From contig NZ_JAJMLW010000002.1 in NCBI RefSeq assembly GCF_022669055.1, positions 1 to 64,000 of the forward strand: a DNA stretch of 64,000 nt, given 5' to 3'. The DNA comes from Adlercreutzia faecimuris (GTDB taxonomy: Bacteria; Actinomycetota; Coriobacteriia; Coriobacteriales; Eggerthellaceae). Positions 60,527 to 64,000 of the stretch are shown piece after piece. A program made the position numbers and the translations under genes. How positions within the stretch are numbered: position 1 is the stretch's first letter; each line of letters begins with the position of its first letter. The notes beneath the pieces are model-generated. The model searched no databases. It saw only the letters and a list, made by a program, of their open reading frames with translations, and was not told the DNA's origin.

Positions 60527-61498
60527 GTGAGTTGCCTGAACCGCCCAGTTTCCGCCTTTGGCGAGCGCTCCGCCGGCTCCGCGCCCCTCGGCGTCGCGCC
60601 GGTTGCCGCCGGCTCCGCGCCCCTCTCGCGCCGCTCCTTCGCGCGCCTGTCGGCCGCCGCGGTCGCAGCCTGCCTGCTGGGCGGCGCCGGGTCGCTCCTG
60701 TCCGGCTGCGCCCCGTCTGGCGACGTGCTGCGCGTGGGCACCAAGATCGACGTGCCCGGCTTCGGCTTCCAGAACCCCGAGACCGGATCGGTGGAGGGCC
60801 TTGAGGTCGACGTGGCCCGCGAGCTGGCCGCGCGTCTCAAGGGCAGCCCGGACGCGCTCCAGGTCACGGGGGTGAACGTCACCACGCGCGGCGCCATGCT
60901 CGACAACGGCACGCTCGATGCGACGCTCGCCACCTTCACCATCACCGATCGGCGCAAGCTCAGCTACGACTTCTCGCGGCCCTACTACATCGACCACATC
61001 GGCGTGCTCGTGCGCAAGGACTCCGGCATCACCGATTTGACGGGGCTCGACGGCAAGACGGTGGGCGTGGCGCTGTCGGCCACCACCAAGGACAAGCTCG
61101 GCGCCGCCGCCCGCGAGCTGGGCATCACGCTCAAGTTCGCCGAGTATGCCACCTACCCCGAGATAAAGATCGCGCTCGTGGTCGGGCGCGTGGACGCGTT
61201 CTCGGTGGACAGCTCCATCCTCGTGGGGTACCAGGACTCCTCCACGTTCCTGCTTCCCACCCGGTTCGCCCCTCAGGAGTACGGTGTGGCCACGAGGAAG
61301 GGCAGCGCGCTCAGCGGGCCTGTCGACCAGGCCATCGCCGCCATGGAGGCCGACGGCACCCTGCGGGCGCTCAAGGAGCGCTGGGGGCTCTCCCTCGTGA
61401 CCGAGGCCGACGTCGAGTCCGAGCAGGCCGACGGCGCCGCGGGCCTGGGTGCCGGCGACGTGGCCGATGATCCCGCCGCCGGGGGAGGCGAGGGGTGA
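60527..61498 (+). CDS. Amino-acid ABC transporter substrate-binding lipoprotein with twin-arginine signal
   Basis: A 323-residue family 3 solute-binding protein. The long N-region contains LSRRSFARLSAAAVAACLL, a Tat-like twin-arginine motif, followed by LLSGC as lipobox at about residues 61-65. The mature part has RVGTKIDVPGFGFQNPETG, GLEVDVARELA, ANLDATLATFTIT-like blocks (NGTLDATLATFTIT) and FSRPYYIDHIGVLV. A Tat-exported lipoprotein suggests folding before export. GTG start 9 bases after the ATPase gene. Its stop overlaps the first permease start. The C-terminal 25 residues are Ala/Gly-rich and disordered. Confidence 0.88.
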   Translation: MSCLNRPVSAFGERSAGSAPLGVAPVAAGSAPLSRRSFARLSAAAVAACLLGGAGSLLSGCAPSGDVLRVGTKIDVPGFGFQNPETGSVEGLEVDVARELAARLKGSPDALQVTGVNVTTRGAMLDNGTLDATLATFTITDRRKLSYDFSRPYYIDHIGVLVRKDSGITDLTGLDGKTVGVALSATTKDKLGAAARELGITLKFAEYATYPEIKIALVVGRVDAFSVDSSILVGYQDSSTFLLPTRFAPQEYGVATRKGSALSGPVDQAIAAMEADGTLRALKERWGLSLVTEADVESEQADGAAGLGAGDVADDPAAGGGEG

Positions 61499-62799
61499 TG
61501 GCCGAGGTGTTCGCGCCCTACAAGTGGGCGGCGCTGGCCGAGCGCTGGCCCGACATCCTGGCGGCCTTCGGCACCACGGTGGCCATCTCGGCGCTCGCGC
61601 TCCTCATCGCGCTCGTGCTGGGCTTCGTGTTCGGCGTGCTCTCCGTGTCGCGCCATCGGGCCCTGCGCGCCGTGACCCGCGTCTACGTGGAGGTGGTGCA
61701 GAACATCCCGCTGCTTCTCCAGGTGTTCGTGCTCTACGCGGTGTTCCCGCTGCTCGGGCTCTCGCTGGCGTCGTTCTGGATCGGCGTCCTCGCCATCGGC
61801 GTGTACCATGGCGGCTACATATCCGAGGTGGTGCGCTCGGGCATCGGCTCGATCCACCGCGGGCAGTTCGAGGCGGCCCGGTCCCAGGGGTTCTCGCCGA
61901 CGCAGGTGATGACGCTCGTCATCCTGCCCCAGGCCATGCGCATCATCCTGCCGCCCCTGGCCGTGCAGGCGGCCAACCTGGTGAAGAACACGAGCGTGCT
62001 GGCGCTCATCGCCGGCGGCGAGCTCATGTACTTCGCCAACTCCTTCGCCGGCGACACGAGCTACTACGGGCCGGCCTACGTGGCCGCCGCCGTGCTGTAC
62101 TTCGCCCTGTGCTTCCCGCTGTCGCGCGGCGCGGTCTATCTGGAGCGCCGCATGCTCGCCCACCGGCACGTGACCACGGGCGACGCGACCGAGGAGCTGG
62201 CGAGCGATCCCCTGGAGGTGACGCCCGGGTCCCACGACATCACGGGCCACGCGGCGGCCGGCGCGCTCGCCGGCGGCGTGGGCACCATGATGGAGGGCAC
62301 CACCTCGCTCGTGCCCGCCCGCCGCGTCCCCTCGCCGCGCCACCCTCTGCACGCCTGGTCCGTCACCATCGTGGCCTGGGACGTGGCGCTGGCCCCCTGC
62401 GTCCCGGGTGAGGACGTACCCGGCGCCTGCGCGGGCGGCGTCCCGACCGCCGCGGCCCTCACCGGCAGCTTCGCCCCGGTGGGCTCCGTGCCCTTCCGCC
62501 GTGCGCCCTTCAGCGGCAATCAGGCCGCCGAGATAGCCGACGACATCGGCCGCGAGCTGGCCCAGGAGGCCCTTGACGCCTCGGGCGGCGACCGCGGCCG
62601 CGCCTGGCAGGCGCTCCACACCCGCGCCGGGCGCCGCCGCCTCGGCCATGGCCGCCCCGGCGCCGGCGCCGGCCGCACCACGCCCCACGGCGCGCTGCCC
62701 CGGCCCCGCCGCGGCCGCGGGCCGGCGGCTCCGGGCGGCCATCGCGGCGCGCCCCGCGACCCGAGGCGCCCTGGCGGCGGGGGAGGGGGTGCGCGATGA
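61498..62799 (+). CDS. Amino-acid ABC transporter permease with long C-terminal extension
   Basis: A 433-residue protein. Residues 1-225 are a complete HisM/GlnP-type permease with five helices, QNIPLLLQVFVLY and the coupling loop EAARSQGFSPTQVM. The next 210 residues have no recognised domain. They begin as a plain acidic linker and end in an Arg/Pro/Gly-rich stretch (PRRGRGPAAPGGHRGAPRD). The frame runs on to overlap the next permease by 4 bases (ATGA), so the extension is truly in frame, though a frameshift near 62250 in the past cannot be excluded. ATG at 61498 shares one base with the preceding stop; GTG at 61495 is the alternative. Confidence 0.8.
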   Translation: MAEVFAPYKWAALAERWPDILAAFGTTVAISALALLIALVLGFVFGVLSVSRHRALRAVTRVYVEVVQNIPLLLQVFVLYAVFPLLGLSLASFWIGVLAIGVYHGGYISEVVRSGIGSIHRGQFEAARSQGFSPTQVMTLVILPQAMRIILPPLAVQAANLVKNTSVLALIAGGELMYFANSFAGDTSYYGPAYVAAAVLYFALCFPLSRGAVYLERRMLAHRHVTTGDATEELASDPLEVTPGSHDITGHAAAGALAGGVGTMMEGTTSLVPARRVPSPRHPLHAWSVTIVAWDVALAPCVPGEDVPGACAGGVPTAAALTGSFAPVGSVPFRRAPFSGNQAAEIADDIGRELAQEALDASGGDRGRAWQALHTRAGRRRLGHGRPGAGAGRTTPHGALPRPRRGRGPAAPGGHRGAPRDPRRPGGGGGGAR

Positions 62800-63452
62800 G
62801 CGACGTCATGGCACTGCTCACCTGGACCAACATCCGCTTCCTCCTGGAGGGGCTCGGCCTCACGCTCGTCATCGCCGCGCTCTCCATCGCATGCTCGGCG
62901 GTGCTCGGCGCCGTGCTGTCGGTCATGCGCGGCTCGCGGATCAGGGCGCTGCGCGCGCTGGCGGCCGCCTACGTGGAGCTGTTCAAGAACACGCCGCTGC
63001 TCCTGTGGATCATGTTCACGTTCTTCGTGGCCCAGCTGCCGCCGCTGCCGGCCGCGGTGCTCGCGTTCACCCTGTTCACGAGCGCGTCGGTGGCCGAGAT
63101 CGTCCGCGGCGGGCTGGCTGGCGTACCCCGCGGCCAGTACGAGGCGGCCCGCTCCCAGGGCCTCTCGGGCGCGCAGATGTACGTCCACATCATCCTGCCC
63201 CAGGCCCTGCGCAACATGGTGCCGGCGCTGCTGTCTCAGTTCGTGACCACCATCAAGGACACGTCGTACCTGTGGGGCGCCATGGCGCTCCAGGAGCTCA
63301 TGGGCCGCGGCATGATCCTCATGAACAGCTACAACTCCACGGTGCAGATCTTCGCCATCTTCGCGCTGATGGCGCTTCTGTACTTCATCGTGTGCTTCAC
63401 GCTGTCCCAGGCCGTGCGCGCCTACCAGCGGCGCCTCCGCGGCGACCGCTAA
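62796..63452 (+). CDS. Amino-acid ABC transporter permease
   Basis: A 218-residue HisM/GlnP-type permease, normal family length, with five helices, ELFKNTPLLLWIMFTFF and the EAARSQGLSGAQMYVHIILPQALRNMVPAL coupling segment. It pairs with the preceding permease to form the heterodimeric channel. It starts with a 4-base ATGA overlap, so translation is coupled. Last gene of the operon; no clear T-tract terminator follows, only the repeats described separately. Confidence 0.92.
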   Translation: MSDVMALLTWTNIRFLLEGLGLTLVIAALSIACSAVLGAVLSVMRGSRIRALRALAAAYVELFKNTPLLLWIMFTFFVAQLPPLPAAVLAFTLFTSASVAEIVRGGLAGVPRGQYEAARSQGLSGAQMYVHIILPQALRNMVPALLSQFVTTIKDTSYLWGAMALQELMGRGMILMNSYNSTVQIFAIFALMALLYFIVCFTLSQAVRAYQRRLRGDR

Positions 63453-63469
63453 GACGCCCCGCGCCCGCC

Positions 63470-63533
63470 GCCCTGCGCGTCCGTCTGCGGGCGCTCCCGA
63501 GGCCCTGCGCGTCCGCCTGCGGGCGCTCCCGAG
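63470..63533. repeat. Two tandem copies of a 32-base repeat
   Basis: Units 63470-63501 and 63502-63533 differ at one base (T or C at unit position 15). Each starts GCCCTGCGCGTCCG and ends GCGCTCCCGAG. A third, partial copy (GCCCTGCC) begins at 63534. The repeat lies just after the last permease gene. Confidence 0.85.
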
Positions 63534-63556
63534 GCCCTGCCCTCCCGTTTTCGGCC

Positions 63557-63707
63557 CCCGGCTGCAAATCCGCGCGGTTCTGCACTCCGTTTCGCCGCTC
63601 GAGCGCCCTCAGAGGGCCGTTTTCGCCCGATTTCCGGCAAAAGGGGGCGCCTTTCCGCTTGCGGGGGCGCTCCCTCGAGTGCATAACCGCGCGGATTTGC
63701 AGCCGGG
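63557..63707. repeat. Long inverted repeat, REP/MITE-like
   Basis: The arm at 63557-63587 (starting CCCGGCTGCAAATCC) matches the reverse complement of 63677-63707 at 30 of 31 bases. The 89-base loop contains further GC-rich partial repeats. It could fold into a stable hairpin, act as terminator for the permease operon, or be a dispersed intergenic element. No transposase is present. Apart from this and the tandem repeat, the 479-base gap 63453-63931 shows only an AT-rich patch near 63858 that may hold the topA promoter. Confidence 0.75.
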
Positions 63708-63931
63708 AGCCCGGAATGCGAGTTCTCCGCCGCCCCGCGCCCGCGCGTTTTGTGCTTTTGCGCCCCGCCACCCAAAATCGTGTATTCTATCCCTCGCCGC
63801 GCCCTGCCTCGCGCCGGGCCCGCACGGGCGCCTCCCGGCGCCCCATCCCCGCACACGTTAATAAATGAAGTGGGGCAACCGTGTGAACGAGAGGGCCCGC
63901 CCCGCGGGCCGCAAGGACAGGAGGCAACCCC

Positions 63932-64000
63932 ATGAAGCTGGTGGTTACCGAGAAGAACGACGCCGCCCAGAAGATCGCCGATCTGCTGGGCGCGACCAAG
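63932..64000 (+). CDS. topA: DNA topoisomerase I, N-terminal fragment cut by the window edge
   Basis: Only the first 23 residues are present: MKLVVTEKNDAAQKIADLL. The TOPRIM start (LVVTEKNDAAxxIA) matches type IA topoisomerases, and the TEKN-AA-IA form is closer to archaeal-type enzymes (TEKD/NxAAxxIA) than to the VESPAKAxTI form of most bacterial TopA. GACAGGAGG lies 8 bases upstream of the ATG. Assignment rests on a short stretch. Confidence 0.65.
   Translation, partial: MKLVVTEKNDAAQKIADLLGATK

Overview
The window looks like a chromosome segment from a high-GC member of the Coriobacteriia (Actinomycetota), near Olsenella, Atopobium or Collinsella. The clues are strong G/C-ending codon use, many GTG starts, secreted proteins carrying long choline-binding-type repeats, ThyX instead of ThyA, a flavin-reductase/rubredoxin fusion, and a topoisomerase start resembling the archaeal-type enzyme. 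The genus is an inference. No transposase, phage gene, tRNA or CRISPR array was seen.

Layout. 1-161: a 5S rRNA and its terminator, the tail of an rRNA operon. 0.3-34.0 kb: a large cell-surface polysaccharide locus. High-GC, core-like blocks are 0.3-7.4 kb (two GT2 enzymes, a TagO/WecA-type initiating transferase, a CsbB/GtrB-YfhO pair), 24.4-25.4 kb (a GacI/GacJ-like pair) and 30.5-34.0 kb (dTDP-rhamnose synthesis, rfbA-D-B-C). Between them sit two visibly lower-GC cassettes. The first, 7.4 to about 23.5 kb, holds a Wzm/Wzt-type exporter, five GT2 genes, acyltransferases, a LicD and two large membrane proteins. The second, 25.5-30.4 kb, holds an acyltransferase, two LicD, a GT2 and a Wzx-like flippase. 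34.0-38.5 kb: an ABC importer operon ending in a winged-helix/nucleotidyltransferase fusion. 38.5-51.2 kb: five large secreted proteins with choline-binding-type repeats. 51.5-54.3 kb: licB and a wHTH-LicC-LicA fusion. 54.5-56.0 kb: a sixth repeat protein. 56-64 kb: housekeeping genes (HPt protein, rubredoxin fusion, thyX, DUF1385), a polar amino-acid ABC transporter and the start of topA.

How it fits together. LicB would import choline, the LicC-LicA fusion would make phosphocholine and CDP-choline, and three LicD proteins would decorate a rhamnose-containing glycan made by the locus. The repeat proteins (L,D-transpeptidase, Pce-like metallo-beta-lactamase-fold hydrolase, GH25 lysozyme, amidase/glucosaminidase, M6-like protease) would dock on that decoration. 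A second importer plus wHTH-nucleotidyltransferase looks like a parallel supply line for another phospho- or phosphono-substituent.

The least expected features are: (1) the Wzt-like ATPase carries three C-terminal CWB2-type cell-wall-binding repeats inside the cytoplasm; (2) the two wHTH-nucleotidyltransferase operons share arrays of TGTTCA/TGAACA half-sites spaced close to whole helical turns around their promoters; (3) a membrane-protein gene changes base composition part-way through, marking a probable cassette recombination junction. All assignments come from reading the sequence; no database search was run.
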